Shown: positions 12,801 through 25,938, counted from the first letter of the stretch. The stretch: DNA of 64,000 nt from Ophiocordyceps camponoti-saundersi (nom. inval.) (GCA_003339415.1 PDHQ01000141.1:24041-88040), one strand, 5' to 3'. The notes: a model not told the origin generated them from the sequence alone. Numbers and translations are program-made.

Positions 12801-13696
12801 AAGAAACCATGGCATGGTGTGCTAACCAGCCCATGACGGGCGCCCTTCTGGCGCAACAGGCTCTCAGCTCGTTCCAGGCAAACACGCCCATCTTGACCTC
12901 GTGGAGGCCCTTTGGGGACCCTTTGAAGTTGGGCGTCAATAGCGTGGTCAACCTGGTGATCTACATGACGGCGGCCCTCATCTTCTTCCCGGCCTTTTTC
13001 AGCCTCTACCCCAGCAGCGAGCAACAGGGCGGCGTGAGGGCGCTGCAGTATTCCAATGGAGTAAGGCCGCTGCCTCTGTGGACGGCCCACCTCGCCTTCG
13101 ACACCATGTTCATCCACGTCGTTTCGGCGCTGGTGACGGGCATCTGGGCCGCCCTGGCAGACAACTGGTATCACATCGGCTACTTGGTCATCGTCATAGC
13201 CCTCTACGGCATGGCTTCGACCATCTTCTCCTACGTCCTCTCGCTGTATGTCCGATCACCGATGGGGAGCTTCGGCTTATCTGCCACGACGCAGGGCATC
13301 TTCTTCCTCTTCTACCTGGTCGCCTACATGTCAATACTAATGAAGGCGTCCACGGAGCAACTTGACCGCGCTCTCGTCCTCTGTCACTTTGTCTTGGCGT
13401 CCATCACGCCCGTCGGGTCCCTCGTCCGCTCCCTTTTCATCGCCACCAACCTGTTGGGGACGGCGTGCAATGCAGAAGACCAGGAGCTTTCGCAGGAGCC
13501 GGTGAGCATTCTCCTCTACGGCGGACCGATGCTTATGTTGGGTCTTCAAAGCATGGCCCTTTTCGGCTTGTTGGTTTGGCTAGACAGCGGCGGAAGATTA
13601 TGCGAGGGTCGACTTGGCAGTCGCGGTAAAGACGACAACGGGAAATACATCGCTTCAGTTGATGGGATGATGGAGGCGGAGGAAGAGGTGGCGGTA

Positions 13697-13736
<40 letters not shown>

Positions 13737-15091
13737 AGAAGGGAGAGGCGGAGGTGGTGGTGTTGAAGAACGGCAGCGGCGGAGTGAGGCCGAAATCCGG
13801 AAGAAGACACGAAACAAACGACGGGCTCCGGGTGATGAACCTGACCAAGTCTTTTGGGCGCAATACGGCTGTCGAAAACGTGTCATTTGAGGTTCAGAGA
13901 GGCGAGATCTTTGTCCTTTTGGGCCCCAACGGCGCGGGCAAGTCGACGACAATGGCGCTGATCCGCGGAGACTTGAGACCCAGCCGCAAGGGAGGCGACG
14001 TCCTCGTCGGACCGGCATCCGTGACGCGCAACCGAGCGGCGGCGAGGTCTCGTCTGGGGGTGTGTCCTCAGATGGACGCTCTGGACGCGCACCTGACGGC
14101 GAGAGAACACCTCGACTTCTACGCCCGAGTGCGCGGCGTGCCGGAGCACCACGACAGCGTCTCGGCCGTGCTCGACGCCGTCAGGCTGAAAGACCTGGCT
14201 TCGAGGATGGCGATGGACCTGTCCGGAGGGAACAGGCGAAAGCTCAACCTCGCCATCGCGCTGATGGGAAACCCCGACGTCGTCCTACTGGATGAGCCTT
14301 CTTCCGGTCTAGACGCGGCGGCCAAGCGAGTCCTCTGGCCCATCTTATCGGCCGCCGCCGCCGGTCGATGCATCTTGCTCACGACGCACAGCCTGGAAGA
14401 GGCCGACGCCATCGCCTCCCGCGTCGGCATCCTCTCTCGCAGGATGCTGGCCGTCGGTTCTCTCGAAGAGCTGCGAAGCCGGGCCGGTCATCGACTGTAC
14501 GTCCATCTCGTGGCCGCCTCGGCCCCTCGTACGCCGGCGTCTCACATGGCCCGTATCGCCAGTTGGGTGCGCTTCGCCATGCCGAATGCGAAGGTCGAGC
14601 CTGGGACGTATCACGGCCAGATGCGGTTCTCCGTCCGGGCTGCTGATGTGGCAGCCGCACGGGAGAACCTGCGTCGTCACCGTCGTACACTGCAGCAGCA
14701 GCAGCAGCAGCAGCAGCAAGCCCGAGAAGGAGGAGAGCAGGAATCTGCCAATGACACAATCGACGAAAGCATCATTCACGCTGGATATATCTCGGACTCG
14801 GACTCGGACTCGGACTCGTCCCCACGCTCATCTTCCTCTCCCTCCCCGCCCTCGCGATCGTCGGTAACGTCACACAGCGCCCTAGGCAGACTCGTCGTCC
14901 TTCTCGAACGTCACAAGGCCGATCTGGGCGTGGAGCACTACAGCGTCAGCCCGACGACGCTCGATCAAGTGTTTCTGTCCATCGTCGGAAGCGACGAGGT
15001 CGATGGAGAGGCTGTTCAGAAGCCTCGGGGGGGGTTTTCTCGCCGCGTGAGAAATTGGGCTCGGCTACGCTCCAGCCGCAGGTCTTCCTGA
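9806..15091 (+). CDS. ABCA-type full-size ABC transporter
   Basis: One uninterrupted exon encodes 1761 aa in the order TMD1-NBD1-TMD2-NBD2, without the extended N-terminus of fungal PDR pumps. Each half starts with one membrane helix (about residues 52-72 and 877-897), then a large loop, then a helix cluster (about 280-480 and 1050-1260), which is the ABCA layout. NBD1 has Walker A GANGSGKST at 563-571, LSGGQ at 652 and Walker B CCVDE ending at 677. NBD2 has Walker A GPNGAGKST at 1373-1381, LSGGN at 1472 and LLDEP with D1496/E1497. H-loop histidines are present (LTTHFLDEAD, LTTHSLEEAD). Both sites therefore look competent for ATP hydrolysis. NBD1 has VDEV where most have LDEP. Lipid or drug export is plausible, but the substrate is unknown. 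Poly-Ala (about 1296-1310), poly-Gln (about 1630-1638) and SD repeats (about 1662-1672) lie in the linker and tail. A second in-frame ATG at 9866 is an alternative start. Confidence 0.93.
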
Positions 15092-16767
15092 GACGTGATA
15101 TTTCTAATCAAGTCCTTTATTCCTTTTTTTTTCCCCTTTGGATAGGCTTATAGACTATCTTTCGGTTTAGATGCCTTGTTGTTCCCCTTTGAGGAGGGTA
15201 GATTACAGCCAGCCCTTGGCCCGCTTATTCGATATGAATCGATGATACTGTCATGGAAGCTTTAGCGAGGATATCTGCGAGTCGAAGGCGGTACGAATGC
15301 ATACATATGTCTCGATAACGAAGAGGAGTCGGCTGTTGATTTCGTCGTGATGTTTTGACGTTGAAGGCTAGGTCACGGGTATGGTCACGTGTACCCGGCC
15401 ATGTACATGAGACGACATCAAATCTTGAACGTCACGACAACGGAGCTTGCGTCCATCAACCGCTGTAGTTTGTGATGGATAAAAAGCTATGAGTGTTGTT
15501 CGTATCTAACTATGAATAGAGAGAGTGGGAAAGAGGTCAGCTGTCGCGGATTTATAAACACGCAGCGCCGACTCCCACTGCACTGTCCTCTACGAGCTCA
15601 GTATATAACCGTCACACGAAATAGAGTATAACCAGCACCTTTCGAGGCGCGCGTCTCTTTTCCCGATGGTCTGATGCGCGCTTTTCTGACACGTATCTAA
15701 CAGCTTCTGTACACAGCCTGTTACGCACCTTCACCAAGGCGCTACAGCATCGTCTAGCCTCTCCCTTGCGCATCAGTCTAACCGTCTACCTTGGGGGAAG
15801 GGGGATTCTGTTTCCCTGTCTAACCATCTCCGTTCTTTCTTTCTCTTTCCTCTTGTTTCGTAATGCCAGGGTTTAAAACAAAAAGACTACCTATGTATGT
15901 ATGTATGTGTATATAAATATATATATATATATGTATGCTGAAAGTCTGGAAACCAAGCCCCCCACCCCCCTCCCCCCTTTCCCCTATCTTCCAGCTGTCA
16001 TCCATAATCAGGATGAGGAGGAGGCTGATGATGATGATAATGATGATGCATGTATACTACTAATTCAATCAAGACATATAGACGGCTTGAAGGGAAAAAC
16101 AAGGGAGGGGATGACAAGAGAGAAAAGAAAAAAAGGAGAAACCCCCGTGTCCTCCTCGTCACAAAATAACTGCCCCGTCTATTACAAGCAGAGGAAAGGA
16201 AAAGAAGAAAAAAGGCTATGAAACAGCATGGTATAAACAAGTCACGGACGGAGCCGCAATCCCGCTGCAGAGGATCAAGTGAGAAGAGGAGAGAAGAGAC
16301 AAAGTACGACAACGCAAATCTCATCACGAAATGGGCTGCAGTCCGGTGAAGAGATATATATGGAAAACCGGTTGCTAGAAAGACGACGTCTCGTCAGTGA
16401 TCTTGGCGGCGGACCCCCACTCCACCCCCTTTTTTTTCCCGAGACAAAGTGTCCATCGTTCACCCAACGCCGTATGCTCCTTCGTCAATGTCGTTCGTGC
16501 CGCCTGCTCCTCGGTGTGGAGGAGGAGGAGGGAGGGAAAAAAAACAGGTGTTAGGATCATGAGGGTCGAGAGCAAGAAAGACGATGGATCCATCGAGTAT
16601 GTTGGTAGGACTGATTCAGGGGTAATCAATGTTCGCTCTCGCTGCGTGAGAATTCCAGGAAATCCAAAGGCGAAAACGTCGGCCGTCATGTTCCAGGCAT
16701 AAAGGACAAAAAAAAAGGATAGGTATGGCCAGCAAGGCAGCGTTGAAAAGTCGGCCGGCCCCCCATC
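15092..16767. other. Intergenic between convergent ABC transporter and phytochrome
   Basis: No gene is supported. The stretch holds the 3' flanks of two convergent genes, a CATA/TA microsatellite at about 15893-15932 and C-rich and A-rich runs. The short frames on both strands are low complexity. Confidence 0.6.
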
Positions 16768-19700
16768 TCATCCTACTGAGCTGACCGGCGCTTCGGCCCG
16801 AGGGGTCGTATCATCGCTCGTCTCGCCAGCAGACCCGATCGAAGGCATGATAAACCATCCGCCGCGCTCCCACTGACCCTCGACGTAGAGGCACGTGCTG
16901 CGCACTTGTCCATCGGAAATGCCCTGCAGCAGCGTGTTCAGCCGCTTAAAGTCGATCGGCTTCAGGATCCAGCCGTCGAAACCGGCGTCAATGTACGTCT
17001 GCTTCTCCCGCTCGACCAACGAGGCCGAGACGGCGAAGATGGGGACGCGCCCGTTGAGCGACGCCAGCGCCGAGTAGCCCTTGTGTTCTGTCGTGCCTTC
17101 GATCGAGCGGATCATTTTGGTGCTAGCAAGGCCGTCGACGATGGGCATCTACGAGCTTGTTAGCCTCTGCAAAGACGATGACTGGCTTCATGGCCCAAAC
17201 GACTTACCTGCATGTCCATGAGAATCACGTCAAACGACGGCGAGTCGTCTTTATAGACGGTCGCGCAATCCTCCCCGTTGACCGCATGGCGAACCTCGTG
17301 GCCCGCCTTCTCCAGTCTCTTGCTGAGTAGCTTCATGTTGATGGGGTCGTCCTCGGCCACCAGAGTGCGAAGCCCGTTGCTGCCGTCGCCCGTTGTGCCA
17401 CTGACGATGCTCTTGCTACCGAGCTCTTGCTTCCCTCTGCTCTTGGGCACCTCGTAAAACACTGACGAATCATCCTCGCGCGGCGCCTCCGACGCAGTAC
17501 CGTACTCGTCCGGTACCTTGACGGCTCGGAGCGGCGTTTTGGAGTCGCGGATCTCCTCGGTGCCTGGCTCGTGCCGCGACGGGGTCGACGTCGTCAGCGC
17601 CGCCAGCTTGCGCGTCGTGGGGCTCGACGAGAGCGGAGCGCCGCTGAAGCTGGCATGCGGGCCGCCCCGGCCGGAACTACAGCTAGAGCCTGGCACGTTT
17701 CCGAAATATCCCGCCGGATTGTCGTTGAGCGACAGTGGCGTCTGGATGGCGTTGATCAGCCGGTCGGCGTCGCTACCGTGGCTCCCCCGGCTGCCCATGC
17801 TGCGCCGGCTCCCGCAGCTGGCGTCGTCCGACATCACCACTGCGCTCCCTTCCAACGTGACGCTGACAGTTCGCGCGCCGTCAACCAGCAGGATTTCGCC
17901 TTCGGGCTTGGGCTTCAGGGCACCGGCCGTCGACGCGACACGCTTGGGCGGCTCGAATGCGTCTCTGACGGCGCTGCTATCGGCCGTATCGTCCGCCAGG
18001 AGAAACGGCAGCTGGACAACAAACCGGGAGCCCTGCCCCTCTTCGGACTTGAGCCGCAATTGTCCGTCCATGTTTCTGACGATGCGCGCAACGAGGGCGA
18101 GACCGAGGCCTAGCGTCCGCGCGCCGTAGGCCTTCTCCTGGTCCGCGGGGCTCTGCGGCTCTGGTTCCTCGCCGCTGACCTGCTCCAGCTCCCGGAACAG
18201 GGCGTCCAGCTGCTGCGGGTTCATCCCGACGCCCGTGTCGGTGACGATGATCTCGACGATGGCCTGTTGATCTCTGACCTCGGCAACAAGCATCTCCACG
18301 TCAACCGAGCCGGATTGCGTGTGGGCAATCGCGTTGGCCGTGACGTTGGCTATCGCCTGACGGACGCGACGACCGTCGCCGTGAACGAGCCGGGGCAGGC
18401 CGGGGTCGTGCCTGACGCTGAAGCCGATGCTCTTCCTTATGGCGTCGTTGTGGAAGGGCTCGATTGCCTCTCGCAAGCACGCCACCAGGTCAAAGACCTC
18501 GTCCTTGATCAGATTCTGTCCCTCCTCCGTTTTCGTCAGGTCGAGGAGGTCGTTAATGACGTAAATGAGCGACTTGGAAGCGGAATGCGACCGGGCCAGG
18601 TTTTCCCGCGTCTCCTGATCCAGCGTTCCCTCGAGAGCAATCTCCAGATAATTTATTATCGCGTTTAGGGGCGTCCTGACCTCGTGTGCAGAATTGGCGA
18701 GAAGTAACCGGGTGAGCTTGCTGTTCTGCAACGCCGCCTCCTTTTGCCGCCAGACCTCGATAAACTTGCCTGCGAAAAAGAAGTCAGCGCTGCCACGAGC
18801 TGCGAAGTTTGCACACATATGAAAAGGGTGTCTGGGGTCGCACCGTATACGAGACACAGCACCGCGGCCGTCTCGACCTGCTCCTCGTTCCACTCGCGAC
18901 ACTTGCCGACGACCGTTTCCCGCCATATCTTGAAGCTGCTGCGCGGCTCGAGATAGCCTGAGGTGCCCTGACGGATCGTCTTCTCGTACGGGTTGCCAGC
19001 CCACTTGACCTCCTTCACCTGGCCCCTGCGGAAGAAGACGATGAAGTCGTGTCCGCCGACGCTCAGCGGCACGTAAAGAAGGCCTGCGATGATCTGGAAG
19101 CCCGGTGGGTACATGAGGTCAGGGAAGTCTTGGGAGATATCTTGAGACGTCATCACTGCCGTCAGTCTCCGCATCCGCAGGTATTCGAGCATGGCCAGCG
19201 CTTCCTGACTCTGCTCCAAGACACCGAGTACTTTTGTCTCGCCCTTAATGGACAGTAGGCCGAAATCGGCATCAAAGAGCTTGAGAAGGTCGTCGGAGGA
19301 AGCTATGATGTACCCCGTCGGGTTGCTGTCGGTGGGCGCAGTGTTGATGAGTTTTCTGGCTTGCAGCCTCGAGGCGTACGATAGTCTCTCGATGTTGCGG
19401 GAGGCAGTATCCCCCACCAACCGACACATCTTTCGTATGGGGAAAGATACCCTCATGCCGTGAGAGCCGTAGGAGTGACAGGCAATCAACCCCCATAGCT
19501 CGTCGAAGGCGTTGATGGAAATGGACATGGAGGACCGCACGGCCATATTGCCGAGGTACTTGAGGTGGATGGGCGACATTGCCCTGAGGTAGGCATGGGT
19601 CATATCCAGGGGAGTCTCGAGGTCCTCGGCAGAGCGGCAGACAATCCTGGCCGTTTCGAGGTCACGATCGTACAGAAGGCGCACTTTGTTGATCCTGTAC

Positions 19701-21298
19701 AGATCGCGGGCCTGGCGAGGTATGTCGGACGCCGGAAAGTGGAGGCCCTTGTAGAGGTCGAGCGTCTGGGCGGTATCGACGAGCTCGGTGACCACCTTGC
19801 CGTTGAAGGCTGAGTCAAACTGGTAGATCATTACGCGGTGGAAGCCGGTCAGCTCCTTGAAGATGCCGACAAGAATCTTGAGAAAAGTGTCGAGGTTGCT
19901 GGCCGATGCGAGCTGCTCCTGAACCTGAGACATGATATCAAAGACCTGCATGGCGCCCTGCTCGCCCCTCCGTTTCCTGGCGCTCCTCAAGATACGCAGA
20001 GGCTTGCTAAGGACTTCGGTGCTCTCCTCAATCTCTTCGAGGTTCGGGTTCGAGTGCAGCGTGTCATGCGGGATGTCGGGCGTCAGTTCGTCGGTGGGAC
20101 GGAGAGGATACTCCTGGTCGTCGTCTCGCTCGACCTCGCAGATGATGAGGTCGGGGTGGGCGGGGTTGATGTGGATGGCGCACCAGAGCTTGACGCTGCG
20201 CCTTCTCTTGGGGTGCCGAATGGAGAGGCTGAGAACCTCGGGACCGTTAGCAGAGGGGTCGGCGTCCTCGTCACGGATGAAGTCGATGTGGTCGAGCAGG
20301 TTGTCTTGCTGCTCCTCGGTCAAGATGTCCATGAAGTTGTCGAGCTGGAACAGCTGCTTGGGACGGTATCCGAGGATCTTTTCCGAATTCTCGCTAGCGT
20401 AACGAACGACGAAGCTGCCGTCATTTTCCTCCCGGAGAGCTATGAGCACACCGAATCCCTGGATGGCGCCCGGGGTGTGGATGGGCTCGTCTTCACAGCG
20501 CTGGAGAACGCCGTCTCGGCCGGTGATGACGGAGTGACCGCCTTCCGTCTGGACGTGAGTAAAGCGGGTGGTGACGTGCGCCACATCGGAAAGGGAGCGA
20601 TTGCCGGAGGCAGCGGACGGGCTCCCGCGGGAGGGAGCGGGAGGGAACCTGGCGGTGGCGGATCGGGGCGCTATGGGGACCGAATCATCGTCGGAACCGT
20701 CGTCCGAGGTGGATATAGCAAGATTGAGCGGGCTGATGGTGCCTTTGCGAGCAGCGTCGGCCTGGATGCTGGAAAGGGGCCCGCTCAGGGGCCTTTTGCG
20801 GCGGGGCCAAGGATTATTACCGCCAGAATTGGCCTCGGTAGAGTCGATCCTTCGCAAGTCTGAGGATAAGGCGGCCTGGCGACGGTCGCGCAGGAGACGG
20901 CGTGAGGGGGGGTTGGAGGCATCGACGTCGGCGGGCAGGGTGAAGTAGTCGTCGACGGAGTTGGATGGGCGTCTAGGGGTCGGGGCGACGCTGACGACGG
21001 AGCGGATAGGGAAAACACGGTCGGCGGATATGTCCGAGGCAGCGGAGCGAGTGCACAAGTGTCTCTCGGAGGCGGTGCTCCATGAGGAGACGGGTTCAGG
21101 GCTGGTAACGAACTGTTGTTGTTGCTGTAGCCGTTGCTGCTGTTGCTGCTGTTGCTGCTGCTGCTGGTTCTCGGGGTCGGTGGCGGCGGGTGGCGACCTG
21201 CTGAACGACGAGTCACCCGGACTAAAGGGAATGGAGTAGGTGCCTCGTCGTGGAGTGGCACCGATGCTTTCGATGTCTGGAGACTGTCTGCCTTCCAT
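16768..21298 (-). CDS. fphA: Fungal phytochrome hybrid histidine kinase
   Basis: Three exons (21298-18844, 18769-17208, 17148-16768) give 1465 aa, with introns of 74 and 59 nt. The order is disordered N-terminus with poly-Gln (about 45-62), PAS, GAF, PHY, histidine kinase, ATPase, receiver. Cys268 in RCEDEPIHTPGAIQ is the expected bilin attachment site. GAF starts near 456 and carries DIPRQAR (D525). PHY carries the tongue motif PRSSF at 785-789. The kinase H-box is SAHEVRTPLNA with His847, and an ATPase motif DTGVGMN is present. The receiver has paired acids (VAEDDPIN) and phospho-acceptor Asp1337 in LMDMQMP, split by intron 2. All residues for red/far-red sensing and phosphorelay are present. 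Family role: light control of development, signalling through an HPt protein to response regulators or MAP kinases. The symbol follows the Aspergillus orthologue. The start is the first ATG of the frame; an extra upstream exon cannot be excluded. Confidence 0.95.
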
Positions 21299-21634
21299 GA
21301 CGAACGCACCGGTGACCTAGAAGCCACGACGGTGGCGCCTTGGCGGACCGCGCTGTCTTCCGCGGCGATGACGAGGGAGGAGGCGAAGCGCCAAGAGCCC
21401 AAGCAAGAGCAACGACGACGGGCGGGAGGATGATGAGCCGGAGCGAGGATCATGCGGCGAGAAGAGAGCGAGATGACGCGGCTCACGATGCGAAGAAGAG
21501 GAACGAAACGCGGAGGTGAAAGGTGGTGGCGAGGGGCACTAAGGGAGGTAGGTAGGTAGGTGGGAGTAGGAGGGCAGGTATGGAGCAGGTAGGTAGAGGT
21601 AGGTAAGGGATAGGTGTAACTGCCTACAACCAGC

Positions 21635-21678
21635 CTGCTGCCTACCTGCTGCCTACCTGCTGCCTACCTGCTGCCTAC
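21635..21678. repeat. 11-bp tandem repeat, four copies
   Basis: Four perfect copies of the unit CTGCTGCCTAC lie about 340-380 nt upstream of the phytochrome ATG. They follow a block of GGTA repeats (about 21545-21606), which is the reverse complement of the TACC part of the unit. Confidence 0.95.
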
Positions 21679-24600
21679 CTATCCACTACCTACGACCTAC
21701 CTGCCCTCTACAGGCTACACCTAGGTAGCTATTAGGTGTCATCCCATGCGCTGCAGCAGCAGCAACACCCTGGGTGAGGAGCGTGGGGCGCGCGACGCAA
21801 CACAAGACGGACGGCTACGGTGCGGGGAGAGGCTAACGGGTCCCGCTCGTGCACTGTCCCGCCTGTTTCTCTGTTTCTCCCTGCCCTCTTCGAGAGTCCC
21901 TCTGTCTCTCTCTCTGTCCCTGTTGTCTATCTCTCTCTCTTCCTCACTCTCTCTTCGTGTCTCCCTATGACACTATCTTCTCTCTCTCTTCTCTCTCACT
22001 CTCTCTCTGCTTCTCATCATGACTCTCTCACACTTTATGTCTCCCTGTCCGTTAACAATGTATGTACACACATACACACATACATACATACCTACATACC
22101 TACATACCTACCTACCTAGGCACCTAGGTAGGTACGGATTACTATGTACGGACATCTCTACTCCGTCCCCCCACCCTTTGCCCCCCCCCTCTCTTCCGCC
22201 CTTCTCCCGATAGGCCGAGCTCGATTCGTCCGCTTCCGCCCCCTCTCTAAATCATGCGCCATGATCGATCATGTCTTGCAGCCTTCATCGATTACCACAT
22301 TCGGAGCACAGGATGGCAAGAGGAGACCTAATCGTTTTGTATGTATGTAAGCCGGGCACCTGGTTTACGTGGGTTGAGAAAAGCGGCGCATCCCTTGACC
22401 ACCACCTATCCATCCGCCCAACAGCTCGTTTCACGGATGCAAGCCCTGCCAAGGCTTTATGCCCTTGTCGGCCAAGCTGCCGGCGCATCTGCTCCGGCGC
22501 TGGATCCCCCAGATCCGGCCCGCGCCAATCACACGCTCCCGTCATCCATGGGCCGTAGTAGCCTGCTGGCACTTACGTCAGAGATGATTTACATCTGACG
22601 TTCGCTATTACTCACCACGACATACATACAGGCTACAGCCGTCCCTCTCCCTCGTTGTCAGATCCCCGTATCCGTACCTACATACATACATACATACCTA
22701 GGTACGCCCGTCACTTCTTTAAACTGCTGCATTCGAACTGACCGCCCTTCTTTTCTGCTGCTCGGTGTCGAATGACGATGAATCAAGCTTTAATTGATAA
22801 AGGGGGCTCGACCGCGCGCTCTTCAGACTCTAATACGTTATCCAGTCCAAGTCTCAGATCGAAGGCCAAAAACTAATAGAGCATACATCGTGTATGGATG
22901 TATCCGTATAGCTACCTAGGCAGGTACTAATTCGTACATACATTATATGCGCATCATCGAGTCTCCCTTTGAAACCCCAGGCAATCCGCGGCACAGACCT
23001 TTAGCTTAAGCCCATCGGACAACCTCATCATATTCGTTGTTGCAGGATTGCGCAATCAACGCGGCACTACCGTGGCGTCGTCTAGGCCTGTCGTGTGGCC
23101 GTTGTCTAGGTCTCACTCGCGATATACTACGGCAATAGTTGTTCGTCTTCGCGACGTTGCGGCTGCGATCAGGCCATCGCAGTTGATTATCGAGCGCGGG
23201 TTCAACGTCCCGGGAAGCGAGCGATACCGCGTCTTAGTGTACCACCAAAAGTAACTAGGACTCAGATACGGAAGCTCGCGTGGGAAATGTCACTACAGCT
23301 GATTCCCGGCCTGTCCGCGATGTTCAGAACGACATCTCCAGGTCAGGTGCCCAGCAACGAGTGGTGTTTACATGTATGCCAGAGCGAAAACATTCAGGCC
23401 CATGAAGAGTAGCCAGAATGTCGATGCACGCCGTCGAAACGACGCGAAAGCTGGCAAAATTTCGACAACTCACAGTAAAGATGGTGATTGGTTTACGGCA
23501 TCCTGGCGGGACGAAGAAGAAATCAGGTTCCGTGAGACGAAAGCCGGGTCGACATGCCGGTCGAGGAGGCCCAGACCCTTATCGTGTCACGGCCTGGCAG
23601 CCACCACGCAAAAAGCACCATTAGGCTCGTTTCGGGCCCGAAGGCAGACGGACCATGGACGGGGACAAGTACGCCGTCTCAGCCGCAGGACGAAAACGGG
23701 AACCGACGAGAAAGGAGCAGGCCAACCACGGAGACCGGCGAAGGGGGCGGCTATCGCGTCAGTCCAGCCGAAATGCCCGACAAGACGGCCAATTTTTTTT
23801 TTTCGTCCAAGGCGAGGCTCGGCGTAGCCGATATAACCCCCCACGGCGCGGCGCGGCGGCGGGCGCAAGATGAGGCTCGCCCAGCCAGCAAGCGTCTTTG
23901 GCAATGCTTGTCGCACCGAAATCGACACGGCGGCGGCGGGCGCATGCTGAGGCTGCCCAGCGCATCACAATATCTTGTCGTCAACCTTGGCTGGTTTTTT
24001 TTTGGAGGGGTGAAGAAGGGGAGTGGAGGGGGAAAGGGGGGAAGGGGGGGAAAGAGGAGGGGGGTGAAAGCAAGGTTGAGGAGAGGCTTTGTGCCTCGTT
24101 GGCCCGTCCGTCCGTCCATCCGTCTGTACGTCCTTTGAAAATTTTTCTCATGTGCGTGTGTGTGTGTTTTGTTTTAGGCTTGCTGCAAATTTTGCGTCCG
24201 ATGGATGGGCTTTTTCACGGATACGGATACGAGCATAGCACGGCAGAAACCGGAATCTCATCCGCTTACATCAGCGTCCCAGAACAGACAGCTTCGTGTA
24301 AGTGTGGCGACATCGGCGTTGGCTATGACGCGAATGCCGCGTCACATGTGCTGGGCGGGCAGGCCAAGAAGCTCTCGAGTCGAATAGCCCCTGGCGGCAA
24401 TGTTCCGTCACCGCCCTCTCGGAGGGCTGGCGGTTCAGGTCCGAGAGTGGACGACCCCCTCTCTCTATCATCACTGTCTCTCTGTCTTGTCTCTGTCTCT
24501 CTCGGTGTCCTTGACTCGATTTCCCTTGCTCTCTCTCTCTCCCACTCACTCTCTTTCTCCCCCCTCCCCCACACCACCTTCTCTCCCCCAAGCATCATTC

Positions 24601-24756
24601 GCGTCCAACGGGGCCCCGGCGCTTGGCGCTGGCGTGGCGACGACGTGGCAGCGGGCAACGATCGAGGCTCGGTCACGTTCGTTGGCCCAATGTCGTCCGT
24701 CTCTGTTCCTCGGGTCGGCCAAAGGGCGTCAGGCACGGGCCGTCGGAAGGAAGAAC

Positions 24757-24796
24757 CTAGGTAGGTAGGTAGGTAGGTAGGTAGGTAGTAGGTAGG
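24757..24796. repeat. (TAGG)n microsatellite
   Basis: A run of GTAG/TAGG tetranucleotides starting at a CCTAGG core. It is one of many similar arrays in the noncoding parts of this window. Confidence 0.9.
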
Positions 24797-25844
24797 GCAG
24801 GGCAGCCAGTCAAGTGCTTGCAGCTTGCGTGACGCAGGTCGGCAACAGGTCGGTAGGCATTGTGTCCCTTTGAGTGTGGTAACGCCGCACGTAGGTCACG
24901 GGTAGGGATAGTGGCCCAATGAGACGGTATACTTGAGCTCTATGGTAAATTTCGCCGGGGAAGAAAGTACTGACATTTTTATCACCTGTACGTCCGTAAA
25001 TCGCTACTCTTCACCCCTCATGCCCTGGCACCCAAGTCGTGTCGCGTACCTGTGTGCTTAATGAGTTACATGAGTCCCGTGACCTAGGTGCGGCGTTACC
25101 ACAGCCAAAGGGATATGATGTACGGATATGTGTGCAGGTGTGGCCCGTCCAAAGTTGACAACAGAAGCCCTTCCTGATGGATTTGCCCCCCCTTCTCCCC
25201 TCTTCCTCGCCCCCCCTCCCGATAATGGAGCCTGGAAAGCGTGGCAGTGTCCATCGCTCCACGGGCCGACACATGTAAAGTAACACAGGTCGCGTGCAGC
25301 AGCCTTCTAGAAAGATGGGGGACGATAAGCGCAAGTTCATCCATCCCGACGGGCGAGACCCCGTGAACGGTCCTTCGTCGTCGTCTTTGATCGGCTTCAG
25401 TCAGTGCGGTGTGCGGAAATAAAAACAATAAAAAAAAAGCCGTTGGAGGTCACGGGTCCCGTTATCATCTACAGCATCGCTAGCGTCCCTGCTGCAGCTC
25501 GACGGGCCGGGCATGGCGGGACACGTCGCGGCAAAGCATGAGCCGCGGGCCACCGACCTCGTGAGCGGGTTGAATGATGGGACGGGAGGAGGAAGAGGAG
25601 GGGGGGGGGTGAAAATGGATGCATACAAACGTCTGTATGTGCTCTACAGGACTATGTACACAGGGTGAGAGGGAGGGGGAGGAAAAGAAAGAAGTGAAGA
25701 AACAAAAGGAAAGAAAGAAATCGGCTGGCCCGCAGACGCCCCGTTTGAGGCTGACTCTCTAGACAACGGTCTGATGAGTGTTGAAACATTTGACGTTGAC
25801 GGCGGAATTCGTCTTGACTCTGTGCGGTTGATGCTGCAGATGAA

Positions 25845-25869
25845 GGGGGGGGGGGGGGGGGGGGGGGGG
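25845..25869. repeat. Poly-G tract of 25
   Basis: Twenty-five consecutive G residues, followed after an A by ATGAAG-type purine sequence. The true length is hard to establish by most sequencing methods. Confidence 0.9.
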
Positions 25870-25938
25870 ATGAAGATGAAAAATTCATATTGGTCATTCT
25901 TTTTTTTCCTATCCCTGTTTCATGGGATGCGGTCAGAT

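Noticed and set aside
23372..24764. Overlapping open frames of 110-290 codons
   Set aside because: They overlap in several frames and strands, are Arg/Gly/Ser-rich, cross T and G runs and microsatellites, and show no domain.
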